This document shows, piece after piece, positions 24,156 through 36,953 of a stretch of 64,000 nucleotides of DNA. This DNA is from Mortierella sp. BCC40632 (taxonomy: Eukaryota; Mortierellomycota; Mortierellomycetes; Mortierellales; Mortierellaceae), in assembly GCA_011634665.1 (NCBI GenBank), contig WAEK01000004.1, forward strand, positions 2,175,501 to 2,239,500. Reading direction: 5' to 3'. The notes under the pieces are model-generated. The model worked only from the letters and a program-made list of their open reading frames with translations, had not been told where the DNA came from and did not search any database. Within the stretch, counting starts at the first letter, position 1; each line of letters opens with the position of its first letter. Position numbers and translations under genes: made by a program.

Positions 24156-24413
24156 TAGTACTGGATCTTTACAAAAGGAGGCGGTATCCTGAACGTGTTG
24201 CCAGATGTCAACACTTGGGTCCGAAAGGGAGAATTGATTGCAACACTCCATAATATTTTTGGAAAGGAGGAACATCGATACCATGCACCCGAAGATGGAA
24301 TTGTCGTGGGCAAGTCCGTGGATCCTGTCTGTCAATCTGGATGTCGAATTTTGCATCTCGGTGTCGTGAGTGACCGATTCCCGGAAGGCAAGATCAATGA
24401 CGGGCACTTGTAA
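21158..24413 (+). CDS. SPX domain fused to an aspartoacylase/succinylglutamate-desuccinylase-type zinc hydrolase
   Basis: Eight exons: 21158-21269, 21366-21811, 21946-21983, 22132-22711, 22823-23047, 23229-23413, 23529-23931, 24159-24413; 747 aa, all frames continuous. The N-terminus is a split SPX domain: MKFAKQL...[17 protein letters not shown] (1-31), a Ser/Thr-rich insert, [18 protein letters not shown] (about 160-183) and the lysine helix [14 protein letters not shown] (about 223-236). In SPX proteins this cluster binds inositol pyrophosphates and reports phosphate status. Residues about 395-747 resemble the AstE/AspA family: HGNE (H472, E475) and H558 as zinc ligands, DLNR (522-525), VEIGD with the likely catalytic Glu, and a C-terminal beta domain ([10 protein letters not shown]). 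The substrate is unknown. Intron 7 ends in a CT microsatellite. Confidence 0.9.
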
Positions 24414-26439
24414 AAAAGAAAAGAAAAGAAAAGAAAAGAAAAAAATTGTGAGGGCGAATGCTCATTGAGAGGGTTTTGCACGCATGTACTGTACATACGA
24501 CATACAAAGCTTGAAGAGAAGGGATAAGAGGGTGGGGGGGAGAGAAGAAGAAGTCGGATAATTGATTGGAGGGCTTTATTTCTGTCTGGAGGAAGACAGT
24601 GCCTGGATCGCTAGGAGAGATTAGCCCCGGAAGTAGAAGAAAAAAAAAATAGAACTGCTAGAGTGGTGGAGAAAGAGCTCTAGCAGTTTTTTATATTCAA
24701 AAGCGAATAGAAGAGAAACAAACTACAGACACGTTTTTTTTTGGGCCTAGCGACCGAAAAATGAACTATGGTTCAAGAATGACAATGTTCATTTGAAGGG
24801 TCCCACGGGCCAAGTCAGATCTATTTTTCCATTGCCCGGTAACTCACCTGAGGGAGGTCGAGGAAGAAGGGCAAAGGGGAACACTGGGATTCAGGGACGT
24901 AACTCTGAGGGAACTTTCTTGATCTGATCTGAGCCCAGAGAACCTGGTTCCTGGGTGGTGAGGACTGAGTTCGATTTTTTTTTTATTTGTTTGTTTCTTT
25001 GGACCGTGTTTGAGACGAATATCGAGGCTCCCCCTTCCCCCAGCAACAACAATAACAATAAGAGAAAAGACCAAGTGGGAAATACTTTGATTGATAAATA
25101 GAGTAGGAGAGGCTGGACCGATCCATTCAGAGGCCCCGCTCCCTTACATAAACACATTCAGAGGCCCCGCCTCCAGCGCCACCACTGCTGTTTCCTGGTC
25201 TCGGCCAGGACGAAAAGACTCCCCCTCCCCCCTTCCACCTTTGACTGTTCCTTGGGTTTCCTCTTCCTCCGTCTGAAAGTGGGTAAGACACTTTTTGGTG
25301 ATGACGAGTCGATCCAAGCACCGTTGGTTATTTTTAGGGGCTAGGGGGCGAGGAGAGAGATCCAGTGCAAGCAGTAATATGGTAAGCAAGCAAAAAAAAA
25401 AAAAATGAGCCGTCAAACGATTTTAGTTGTGCTGAGCACCGACCTTATGCCATTTTTCAAGTCCAGAGCGGTAGAGAAAAGACAAGGAGCGGAAAGGAGA
25501 GGAGAGCGAGAGAGAGGGAAAGATAAACAGAAAAAAGGTGAGAAGGGGCGAGAGAGGACGAAAGGAACCTGGGATGATGTTGTTCCTGAGAACTCGGGCT
25601 CCGAGTCATTTGCCCCCTATCTCTGGGACGCACCGGTCACAACTCGCTCTCGCTCTCTCACTCTCACTCTCTCTTGCCTCAATGCTATTTTTTTTTTTCC
25701 TCTTCCTGATCTGAACATCCCACTCCTGTCTACTTTCTCTCTGGCTGACTTTGATCCTACGTTAATTTTATTACGCCAGCAGGAATCAATTTTCACCAAG
25801 TAGACGAGCACTACAGCCATTCTTCACACTTCGTAGAGCGTCGTGGTGCAAAAACAAATAGAGGAGGGTGAGTGAGGTGTGAGCAGAGAGTGTGTGGCGC
25901 TAATTGCCACAGTTTGGTTGGTTGCCTCCAACTTCCGAACCATGCATGGATGAAAAGAGAGAGGCCAAAAGGGGAGCAGGAAACAAGAGAGAGGGAGAGA
26001 GAGAGAGAAAAAAAAAATTCCGAGGAGCTGGACGCTGTGCATTCACCAATCTTCCACTTTTCTGTTTCGCTGTGGAGTGTATACACACTTTCCTTTTCTT
26101 TTTTTGGGCTGTCGGATCGGGATGTCTCGACAGGGGGGGGTCGTTGCGGAGCAATTCGTTCTATGGAGAGAAAAGGACAAGAAAGAGAGAAAGAGGAGAA
26201 CCGTCTATAGGATTCATAAGGCAATGATTCGAGAGCTCATAGTGGAGAGGGAGAGGGAGAGGGAGGCAACTAAAGCCAAAGAGCGGGGGGAGGGCTATGA
26301 CCGGATAGATAGCAGGGATGCGGGGTCAGCGCTGCTTGCAAGCAACGGAAATGGGAGCAATGGACGGCGAGTACCTCCAAGGCAATAAGGCCCAAAGAGT
26401 GTATTTTGGCTGCCTTTTACTCTACTCACCTGGGTGCTC

Positions 26440-26473
<34 letters not shown>

Positions 26474-26916
26474 CACTTTTGGTTGCGGGATACAGAGGAG
26501 AGACAAAGGAGAGGAGGGAGAGAGAATGGGAGAGAGATGACAAGCTCTTCAGCTCCGCCAGTGGGTCTCTTGCTCTCGCAGTGCTTTCTAGATTTTGACG
26601 AGTTAGAGGGTGTCCGTGGACGGAATCTGATTTGCAGGAAGATAGGAGAAGAGACAGAGAGGGAACGCCGATGGGAAAAAAGGCATATGGTCCCCAAAAG
26701 ACCCAGAGGCATACGAGAGAGGGAGAAAGAGAGCTCTTTGTGTCTCCAGACAGAGAGAGATGGAAGCAGAGAAGGCGGCTCTAATTAAATCTTATCCAAT
26801 GCGGATGTGCTCCACCCGGAAACTCAAACTATGGTCTGCAACGCACAGCATTGTAAAAATGAAGGTGCAAGGTCTACGGCCACAGAAATAAAGAGTACGA
26901 GTACGAGGGAGGAGGA

Positions 26917-26953
<37 letters not shown>

Positions 26954-29033
26954 CAGAGAGAATAGGGATGTAGTTCAATGGGCAGAGTTTATACCTCCAA
27001 AGGACCAAGGGGCCTGGCAGAGATGGAGACGAGTAAGATATTGAACAATAATGTGTCCGAGATACTAGCTGGTATACACCTCTGCTACGTGGTACTTTCC
27101 ATCCCGCACCCATCGACTCTTTTTCACCCCTGATCGAATCAAGTGTCCGCAGCAAGGACAGGTCCAGCAATGGGCTGGACATCATACCCCCACTGGATAG
27201 CACTTCTTTGAGTAGATATCCAAAAGAATCCCCATTGCCACGGAGCATTTTTTATCAGGTCGCCCTCTTTTTTTTTTTTTATTATTTTTTATCTTGTTTG
27301 GTCCGGGGATGACGGATGGCTCACTATGGGGAGGACTATTAATACATTGAGATGGGCACTGTCAAAACAAGTGTATAGGTACACAATGCAGGTCCCCGCA
27401 TCATATCACTACGGCTAATCATACACGCTCTTTTCTTTTTCTCTCTACCTGATCTGTTTTGTAGCAGAGATTAGATCGAGAATACGGAGAAAAAAAAAAA
27501 GGCAAGAAAAAAAGAAAGAGAGCCAAAGGGAAGGTTGGGACGCGAGAAGAGAAAACATAATGTAGAGTGCGCGATGGAGGAACAAGGAGATAGGAGGTAA
27601 CGGACAAGGTCTCTCATGTCATTGCTCGATATATGTGAGGGCACGAAAATACAAAAAAAGGCTCTTTGGTACGAGATGCTAGAAGCATTCCTTCCGTGGG
27701 AGAGTTATCGTCCTTTCTGCCGACAGCCTTTTCTAACAACGAAAGGCCAAGGAGGAGAAGGAGAATTGAAAGAACAGAGTCTGAGCCTTGATAGGAAGGA
27801 TAGAAGAAAGAAGAGGAGGCTGTAGACGGAGCGCCTTCTCCAGCCAACAACTCGTCCGCTCTTTTCGCCTCCGGTTCCTCCTCTCCCGTGCCTTGATTTT
27901 TTTTAATGACTTTTTGGCTTTTTGTTTAGCTCCATCTGTGTTGAAAAGAGCTTGCCGAAGACATTTGAACGAGGCCACCGAGACAACATATAGCAGTCAT
28001 CAATCGCGACGTGCCGGAGACATTGATACTGGGCTAACTTTTGATTCGGATCCGCTATTGTTTGCTGCGAGTGAGAGAGAGAGAGAGAGAGAGACCCAGG
28101 GAACCAAGACGGGAAAGGCAAGATAAAGGTGGACCAAAAAGAAAAAAGAGCGACACAGGGTGTAGAACGGAAATGGTTTGGCGAGGTGTAAGCGGGGCTA
28201 TAAATAAAATACAAAAACACTTTTTTTCACTCGCAGAGGAGTGTTAGTGATAAATTCAGGCACCATCATCAGGATTCACTGATGGAGTGGCTACCCCTGC
28301 TCGCCTTTATTCCTCTCTCGGAGTGCCCGATGCCCATTTCCCTGAACGCTGATTTTGTTCCGGAGCGAACACGCAGCCCAGCCCGAGGAGAGATGTATTT
28401 CGATGTGTCTCTCTTTACTTTTAGGTCATCCAAGGAAGAGTCGAAAGAGAAAAGTCAAGGTGCGCGAGGTCGAATGTGAGGGGGAAACGCTTATTTGTGC
28501 CCTCCCCTTGGTCCAGTCGCCGCAGGCGCATTGGAGGAGAGAAAGAATGGGAGAGAAAGGGAGAGAGAGAGAGAAAGAGAGAGAGGAAGAGAGGAGGAAG
28601 GGGTCACAGCCCCCGGACAAGGTCGGGGCAGTGCAAGAGCTTTCCTTCCACGCTGTTCGCATTGGACTGTACCAGGGGAGAGAGAGACGATCGAGTCAGA
28701 CAGGGGGGCCAGACCACCTTTCCAACCCACTATCAATGCTCAAATAGGCAATTGTGTCTTTTGTCATCCTCATCCTGCCTCATCCTCATCCTCCTCATGA
28801 TTCTCATCTATCTGTCTGTGGATGATGAGCCGTGCTGGGCTGTAAACTATAAATATGGACAATTGGGATGGGGAGAGCTTGAGCAAGAAAAAGATCTTGA
28901 TGGAAGAGGAGAGAAAACTATGGCAAAGGATGGCGATGAAGCATTGCGATGGACACACAAGACATTAGGATAGACAGATGAGATCCCCTTTTTTTTGGTT
29001 ATGCTGAGTAGAGAGAAATAGATAGAGTGAGCG

Positions 29034-29080
<47 letters not shown>

Positions 29081-29202
29081 TAGGGCAGGCTGGGTGAAAG
29101 TGGCCCATGGTGCCCCTACTCCAACTCTACTCTCTCCCCGACGAGGACCAAGTCGGCCAAGCGCGCGAGTAGCCCCTGCGGCCAATTGGGCGAGGCGAGT
29201 GT

Positions 29203-29242
<40 letters not shown>

Positions 29243-29772
29243 AGGAAGGAGAGAGAGAGAGGAGTGAGAGTGAGAGAAAGTATATGGGTGGAAATATATA
29301 TGGATTGAATTGAGAGAGAGACAGACAGAGAGTATATTATGGACATGTAGCACCGGAATGGACTGGACTGAGTGGGAACAATATAATGAAAGAGAGATGA
29401 GTGAGAGAGAGAGAGAGTGAGAGAGAGAGACACTGCTACTGTCCTGGTCCCCCCCCGCTTTTTTTTTTTTTTTTTTGCTTAAAAAGCCTCTTGGCCTCCT
29501 GTTCGTTCATCTCTTCTCCTTTTTCTTTTCTTCTTCTTCTCTTCTCTTCTCCCATCTCTCATCTCCATTTCGTTTGCTTTCATCCATCCACATCCATCCA
29601 TTCATCTACTCTTCCATCCATCTGCTCACCCTATACCCTCCTTCCATCAAGCCAAGTCAAGCTTCTCTCATCCCTGTCCTCGTGAACAAGAAAAAAAAAA
29701 AAAGCTTCATCACCACCGCCACCATCTCTTTCTCTCCCACTTCTTCTCTCCTCCTTACACTACACAGTCACT
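24414..29772. other. 5.4 kb gene-free, microsatellite-rich region
   Basis: No gene supported. Open frames on both strands are short or made of GA/CT or homopolymer translations. It holds an AAAAG repeat at 24416-24440, a duplicated 16-mer (25124 and 25155), CT/GA runs near 26438-26470, 26921-26950, 28074-28094, 29037-29080, a T run near 29203-29239, and a pyrimidine-rich stretch with ATCC repeats (29500-29770) that looks like promoter or 5' UTR of UAP1. It could host non-coding transcripts, which sequence alone cannot show. Confidence 0.45.
25124..25170 (+). repeat. Duplicated 16-mer
   Basis: CATTCAGAGGCCCCGC occurs exactly at 25124-25139 and again at 25155-25170, 31 bp apart. Possibly a duplicated protein-binding site or a small tandem duplication. 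Confidence 0.8.
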
Positions 29773-32700
29773 ATGATCGCCGCCACTTCGCTCTCGATCC
29801 AGACTCCCAAGCACGCCGAACCCGGCTCCAGCGCTGACCACTCCCAGATCAAGGCCCGTTACCAGGCTGCTGGTCAGGGCCATCTCCTCAATTTCTATGA
29901 GGAGCTCTCTGCTGAGGAAAAGAAGAACCTTCTTACCCAGCTCGATGCCTTGAACGTCGAGCGCGTCAACCGGATCCACCAAAAGGCCACCACTTGCCCT
30001 TCGCCCATGCTCAATAACCAGGCCGCTCAGCTCGCTCCCTTGCCTGAGGAGTGCTTCGATTCCACCATGGAAGCCTCGCCAGAAAAAATCAAGGAGTGGA
30101 ATGCGATCGGTATGAGAGAGATCTCCCAGAACAAGGTCGGTGTCATTCTCTTGGCCGGTGGTCAGGGCACCCGTCTCGGTTCCAGCGCTCCCAAGGGTTG
30201 CTACGACATTTCGCTCCCCTCGAACAAGTCTCTCTTCCAGATCCAGGCCGAGCGCATCCTCAAGCTTCAGCGGCTTGCCCAGGAGATCCCTGGCGCTGCT
30301 AGTCAGGTCACTATCCCCTGGTATGTCATGACCTCGGGTCCTACCCGCCCTGCCACCGTCAGCTACTTCCAGGAGAACGACTACTTTGGACTTGACAGCG
30401 ACAATGTTATCTTTTTCGAGCAAGGTAAGACAATCCTTTTCCTTTATTTTCATTTTTCTGTACCGTTTACTCTTCTTGGGTTGGACGAGAGCCTGTGAAA
30501 AGAGATCATGGACTGGCGTGTGTGCACCAGTGGAGTGACGATTGGATTTCAGGAAACGTTCAATCGCCCTTTTTTTATCTGGGCTGCAGACTAGACACGC
30601 GGACAGACAGGTGGACAGACAGAGACAGGACAGACTGGCGGCGACTTTGAACAGCTAAAGCCAAAGGTCTAACTAGGGCAGACTGGACCAGACTGGACCA
30701 GACAAGGAACAGTGTGGAATCGAATGGGCACCCGACTCTGTACTGTCCTAGCCGCGGGCTCTATTGTCGGCTAGGAATAGGACAAGTAGGGATTGAGCAA
30801 CAGAGAGAGTGAGAGTGAGAGTGGGTGATGACCAGACCCACAAGGATACTCGCCTCTTGGGGCGAGACCATGAGAAACGAAAAGGGGCAGTGGGGAGGAG
30901 AAGGAGACAATTCACGTACTCCTCTCCGGGTCCTCGTTGATCCGACCTTTGTTTTTTTTTCCAGCCGACTCTGTCCTCTGGACTCGGTCAGTGGATCATT
31001 GGTCGCCGTGGGATCCTTCCAGAGCAATGCTTCGCCCTGTCTCCTCTCTTCTCTTTGTTCATTCACCCCTTCAATGGCACTACGACTCTAGTCGCGTCTC
31101 TTTTCTTCTCCTTGCGATCCTGCCTCCTGTGTCTCTGCAGGGTGCAATTCTTCAAAGGAAGAGAGGGGGAGGCAGGAAGAGAGAGAGGGGGCACTGCAGG
31201 CCGACAAGATCTGGGAGGAGGCAGCTTTGGGCCCACAATGGTACACAACCATGGACAATATTGCACCCACCCAGTAGTGACCGTCTTATCCATTTTGGAG
31301 CCTTCAGTTGCATGGGGCAGACGATCATGTCTTGGACGTGCCCAGTGTGGGCAGGGGAAGTGATGCAGGCAGTCTATTTTTTGCTCATCACCTGCGACAT
31401 TGGGCCTCTAATAGAACGAGAGCAAAAGATCGTGTGTGTGCCTGGCGTCTTTTTTTACACCGGGCTGTGTCTGTCTATTCTTTTGGTCTGTTATCGGGTC
31501 CGTCTCTCTCTCTCTCTCACTTTGCCCCTGCTTCTTTTCCGGGTAGAGTGCAGTGGTGGCCAGAGAAAAAGAGAGAAAAGGCACCATCGATTGTGCATTT
31601 CATTTTTTCTCCGCTCTCTCCTTTCCCTTTTCTTTCTCTCTCTCTCTCTCTCTCGTTCATTCTCTCTGAGACAACGGTGCAATGACGAGCGAGCGCTCTT
31701 TTAGGCTGCACAACCGACTTGATGCACCGTCTGAGAGCCATTTCGTGGCAGAAAGAGAAAAAGATAGAGGCCAGAGCTGGGAGCTGAGTCTCCTGCTCAA
31801 TCTCCTGGCTATCTCTATCTCTATTATTTTTTTTCTTCTCCCTCTCTCTCGGAGCAGCTCAGACCCACCCTTCTAACCCACGTTTCTCATCTCTATCTGC
31901 TTTGATAATGCTCTTCTAGGTACCCTTCCTTGCTTGACCTTTGATGGAAAGATCATGATGGAGTCCAAGTCTCAGATCGCCGTGGCCCCTGATGGCAACG
32001 GAGGTGTCTACGCCGCTCTCCGTGAGACTGGTGTCCTCACCAACATGGCTGATCGCAAGGTCGAGTTCCTCCACGCCTACTGCGTCGACAACTGCCTCGT
32101 CCGTGTCGCTGACCCCGTCTTTATCGGATACTGTGTTCAGAAGAACGCTGATTGTGGTGCCAAGGTCGTCCGCAAGTCGGGCCCCACGGAACCTGTCGGT
32201 GTTGTCTGCCTCCGCAACTCTAAATTCAACGTTGTTGAGTACTCCGAGATCAACGAGGATGTTGCCCATGCCATCAACCCCAAGAACAAACAGTTGGCCT
32301 TTGGAGCTGGTAACATTGCCAACCACTTTTACACGATCGACTTTTTGAACAAGGTTGAGTCGTTCGAAGGCGATCTCGAGTACCACATTGCTCGCAAAAA
32401 GATCAAGTCGGTTGACATCCAGACTGGTGAGGTTATTGCTCCCAAGCAGGTCAACGGCATGAAGCTCGAGATGTTTGTCTTTGATGTTTTCCCCCACACG
32501 GAGCGCATGGCCGTCTTTGAGGTTGATCGTCAAGAAGAGTTCTCGCCCTTGAAGAACGCTCCCGGTTCTGGTCAGGACTGCCCTGAGACCTCTCGCCGTG
32601 ATATTCTTCAGCAGCACGTCCGCTTCATCAAGGCCGCTGGTGGCTCGGTTATCATTGGTGAGGAGGATGACCAGATCGAGGGCGCACCCACACTGGAGTT

Positions 32701-32815
32701 GTCTCCTTTGGTCACATACAGTGGTGAGGGTCTGCATGAGATTGTTGCAGGCAAGTCGCTTAAGACTCCTCTCAAGGTCGCGACTTTGGAGGAACTGAAG
32801 CGTGCTGCCTTTTAA
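29773..32815 (+). CDS. UAP1: UDP-N-acetylglucosamine pyrophosphorylase
   Basis: Two exons: 29773-30424 and 31920-32815; 515 aa. It makes UDP-GlcNAc from UTP and GlcNAc-1-phosphate, the precursor for chitin, N-glycans and GPI anchors, in the cytosol. Seen: nucleotide-binding signature LLAGGQGTRLGSSAPKG (127-141), substrate-binding blocks IPWYVMTSGPT and YCVDNCLVRVADP, GAGNIANHFY, and KLEMFVFDVFP. Codon use is strongly C-biased in the first exon, as in highly expressed genes. The single intron is 1,495 nt, more than twice any other intron here, but both ends are consensus (GGTAAGAC, TTCTAGG) and the codon G|GT is restored exactly. Confidence 0.97.
30425..31919 (+). other. Unusually long UAP1 intron
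   Basis: 1,495-nt intron. It contains a tandem GACTGGACCA repeat near 30681-30705, GA/CT stretches and a long but low-quality open frame (about 30990-31704) whose translation is Arg/Ser/Leu-rich repeats. No nested gene is supported. It may hold a regulatory element or an old insertion. Confidence 0.6.
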
Positions 32816-33710
32816 GTATGGGCTAGTTTAGGAAAAGGAAGAGAAGATGTCTGTGGATTGAGACAGGACAAGAGATGAGCGCGCTTTGGTTCGCCTTTTC
32901 TTTTTGCCTGGACTATCCTCGACTCTTTTTCTTTTCTTTTCCGATGGCCTGTCACTTTTCTTTTTAGTACCTGTTTTTCTTTTTTTTTTTTTTTTCATTC
33001 TGTTGCAACATGTAGATAGAGCAGACCCTGTAACATTTGCAGTTGGTCAAACCCCCTCCTCTCCCCACCAAATGCTTTCTCCTTTGAGGTTACTCTCCTC
33101 GCGCACACACTCATTCTTTTGCAGTGTCGTATACCCTCTATATCCTCTCTCTCTCTCTCTCTCTCCCTTTCCGTCTCTACCCAACTTTTTTTTTTCCACG
33201 CGTCCTTGGACACCGCATGGATGAGCCGACAAGGAGTAGTTAGCCCACAATAAAAGAAGAAATCCAAAACAAAAGAGTGATCGTATTATTGGGCAGTGTG
33301 AGCCAGCAGAGAAGCGAAAGAGAACAGATCAGAAGGGAGAGACAGTGAAAGAGAGAAACTCTGATTTTGGTTGGTCCACGGCATCAGTGTTGGCCAAAGC
33401 CTATTCTGGACGCGGACTTTTTTTTCTTCTCCTCTCTTCTTTTGCCTTCGACTCTTTCTTCATCCATTTCTTTTAGCATCATCCCCACACTCGGCCAAAC
33501 CGGGACTCATCTTCATCAACCCATTCAAGGCACCCCCGCTTTCACAGACCACAAGAGACCTTAACCAAGTTTGAAGCTTTCCAACAGCAAGCAACTACCT
33601 CAACAAGACACCGCCTTTTCGTTTTTTCTTCTTCTTTTTTCTTCTTCTATAACCTTTGGACAGGAACCAACCAAACTCAATCGTCATCAAAGAAAGACAG
33701 AAACACCAGG
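32816..33710. other. Spacer between UAP1 and SRP receptor alpha
   Basis: 895 bp. T-rich 3' region of UAP1 (T run near 32980-32994), a CT microsatellite near 33147-33170, then the promoter and 5' UTR of the next gene with CTT-rich tracts. No gene seen. Confidence 0.55.
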
Positions 33711-36472
33711 ATGCTCGACTTTTTCACCATTGCCACCAAAGGTGGTCTCGTACTCTGGACAAAATCCTATGGACCCAACCCTAATTCACCCATCAATGCA
33801 TTGATTCAAGAAGTTCTCATCGAGGAACGGTCAAATGCCCAGATTTATTACAAAGATAACTTTGCAGTCAAGTGGAACTTTGTCAATGACTTGGACCTCA
33901 TCTTCATCGTAATGCTCCATTTATTCCTTTTTACCAGTTCTTGTAATGGAGAAAACCTCCCTCGGCTTGAAGCAGGAATGAAGAGACTGAAGCTTTTTTT
34001 TTTTTTTTTTTTTTTTTTTTCCTCTTTTCCTTCTCAGGCTGTTTATCCAAAGTCGTTAGCGTTGACGTATATTGACCGTTTACTCCAAGCAGCCAGTGCT
34101 CAGTTCAGTGACCAATATGGAGAGAGGATAGGATCTAGCCTTCGTAAAAAGGGGTCGATCCAACTCAAAGCCTGGGATGTGCAGTTTGAAGCTCTGTTGC
34201 AGACCATCGAGGATCAGGACAGCGCTGTAAGAAACAATAGAAAGAAAAGGAAGAAGAAAAAAAAATAAGACAGCCCCTTTCCTCCTCCTCCTCCTCCCCC
34301 CCCCTTGCTGTTGAGCTTCTCACCCAGCACGAGACAAGAAAAAAGGTGAAAAGAAAAAAAAAAATACGGATTCTAACTTGATGTGTCTGGACTACTATTG
34401 AATCTTATTGGCTATTAAAATAGTCGAAAAAGTCAAAACAGCCACGCAAGTTTGAAGACACGATCGGATACACCAACACGCTTGCCTTTGCAAAAGCAAA
34501 GCCAACCAAAGGTAAGTTAGGAGCAAAGAAAAGAAAAAAAAAAAAAAAAAGAAAAAAACTTCTCTTTCTTTGTTATTCATTTCATTGTTTACCCATCTTG
34601 AATACACCCTAGATGAGCTTGAGCAGTCAAAAGGAACATTGATCGACGAGGACGAATTCAGGAAGAATATCGAGTTGTTAAGAAAGAGGTCAGGTCCAGG
34701 ATCTCCAGGATCTCCTAGGGCTGGAGGTCGACGTGGTCGTGGCGGAGCAAAATCGCCCACTTCTGGAAGCGCCTCCCCGATCATTGGAGGCGCTGAGGAT
34801 ACAACGTCGACCAAGAAGAAACCCGTCAAGGAAGGTCGGAAATGGGATGGCAAAATTTCAGCCAAAGATGCTGCTAGTCTTGATTATAGCAACTCGGCCA
34901 GCTCAGATACTATTAGTGCAGATCACTTGGTAAGTCGAGTATCAAAGGATGGGATGGGGGAGGCTGCCTTGTTTTAATCTTGATCAAAGAAGAATCAACC
35001 TTCTTGAACCTTTTCTGGCTGACATTATTATTTTGTATTAACAAACGGAAATCATTTCTTTAATGGATCGGATATTTGGAAAATACAATAGGTGCAACAA
35101 CAATCAATGGGGCAACATACAAAAGATGGAACCTACACAGTTGCTGATCTGGAGGCAAGCGATGAAGAGGAGGATAGCTACAGTGAAGAGGATTCTGATG
35201 AAGAGTTTACAAAGATCTCGGCACGGTCTCTTCAAGCCAAGAAGTCAGCCTCTTCTTCATCGGCGGGACTCTTATCCTTTTTCAAAAACATGACTGGATC
35301 TAAAGAATTGACTGCAGAGATGTTGGAGCCTGTCATGAGTAAGATGAAGGAACATCTTGTCAACAAGAACGTGGCTGCGGACATTGCACAGCATCTTTGT
35401 GATTCGGTTGCCAAAGGCCTTGTCGGTCAAACCCTCGGTAGTTTCAAAAGTAAGTGAGAAATGGAGAAAGAGGAAAAGCGTACAGAGAAGCCTGATGACC
35501 TTGTGGAACTCTAGCGAAAAAACGAAACGACTAACCTCATTTTTTTTTTTTTTTTTATCCATGCTACTCTTAGGCGTCCAGTCTCACGTGAAGCAGAGTA
35601 TGGAGACGGCACTGAAGCGCATTCTTACACCCAAGACCTCTGTGGATCTTCTTCGGGACATTGCTCAGGCACAGGCAGAGAATCGACCTTATACGATTGT
35701 GTTTATTGGTGTAAACGGTGTGGGCAAATCAACAAATCTGTCAAAGACAGCCTTTTGGTTGCTTCAAAACAACCTCAAGATCCTGATCGCGGCCTGTGAT
35801 ACATTCCGATCAGGTGCTGTTGAACAGCTGCGAGTGCATCAAAGGAATCTGAAGGCATTGGAGCAAAACGCGGTGGTAGACTTGTATGAGAAGGGATATG
35901 GCAAGGACTCTGCAGCAATTGCAAAGGAGGCGATTGCATCTGCCAAACAGACAGGACATGATGTGGTTCTGATTGATACCGCAGGTCGTATGCAGGACAA
36001 TGATCCACTTATGCGCGCGCTTGCTAAGGTAAGACTCGATGGGTTTTTTTTAGAAAAAAAAAAAAAAAAAAAGGGTTGATGCCTTGAGTAGAGAGGATCT
36101 AGGCTACAAAGACAAGTAGAGTCTGACTAGAGTATGCTCTTCTATAATTCTCTTTTCTTTTTCTAGCTGGTAACGGTGAATAATCCAGACAAGATCATTT
36201 TTGTGGGTGAAGCATTGGTGGGTAACGAGGCGGTGGACCAATTGACAAAGTTCAATGCAGCCCTAAAAGATTACTCGGGACTCGCGAACCCACGCCATAT
36301 TGATGGAATGATCCTGACCAAATTTGATACAATCGACGATAAGGTCGGAGCGGCACTCTCGATGACCTATACAACAGGACAACCGATCTTGTTTGTGGGT
36401 ACAGGACAGACCTATACCGATCTGAAGAATATGAAGGTCAGCCATGTTGTTGCGTCGCTCTTGCGGGAATAA
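33711..36472 (+). CDS. SRP101: Signal recognition particle receptor subunit alpha
   Basis: Seven exons: 33711-33908, 34038-34226, 34424-34511, 34613-34929, 35092-35449, 35574-36028, 36167-36472; 636 aa (human SRPRA is 638). It docks SRP-ribosome complexes at the ER and, through GTP hydrolysis with SRP54, hands them to the translocon. Seen: N-terminal SRX domain that binds the beta subunit ([16 protein letters not shown]), a charged Ser/Lys/Glu-rich linker with [16 protein letters not shown], the helical N domain, and the G domain with G1 GVNGVGKST (429-437), DTFRSGA, G3 DTAGRM, G4 TKFD and G5 GTGQ. All junctions keep frame. Confidence 0.97.
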
Positions 36473-36953
36473 GGAGGCAATGTAGGAAAGGAGAGAAAAT
36501 CGGGAAAGAGTCGGTGCTTCTGCCGTTACCACTGCCCTTTTTTTTTCCTTCAAACGACAGATAGACTAGACAGAAGCAGAATAGGCAATGATACAGCCAA
36601 AGTGAACAAGCCGCACTGCATATTAACAAAAAAAAAAAAAAAAAAAAAGAACTATGCTCACTACGTAATAATGCCACTTCGGGAAAGAAGGGGATAGAAA
36701 GGAGCCCCTTCCTCTCCTCCCTGAGTACAATTTTGCAACAGCCTTTGAACAGCTCAACCATTGAAATAGTCGACCCATCGGACGCAAACGTTTGAACGGA
36801 CGAACAACGACGACGACGATTACGACCTGTTCTCACATTTCAGTTTCCCTCTGACTCTCTCTCTCCCTATCTTTGTTAGTACACATTCAAACCTTGTCCC
36901 CCGCCTATTCCTAAACTCTTTTTTTTACATAGATTTCAAACAGCGTTTTAGGC
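36473..36953. other. Spacer upstream of chorismate mutase
   Basis: 481 bp with a 20-A run near 36628-36648 and a CT-rich stretch at about 36841-36873. The sequence just before 36954 (TTTTTACATAG and GTTTTAG) resembles 3' splice sites, so a 5' UTR intron is possible. No gene seen. Confidence 0.5.

Noticed and set aside
26960..27020. tRNA-like start (GGGATGTAGTTCAATGGGCAGAG)
   Set aside because: Matches an acceptor/D-arm pattern by eye, but there is no anticodon stem, no T arm and no closing acceptor strand.
30937..31704. 255-codon open frame inside the UAP1 intron
   Set aside because: Translation is Arg/Ser/Leu-rich and derives from CT/GA tracts; no ATG near its start and no recognisable domain.
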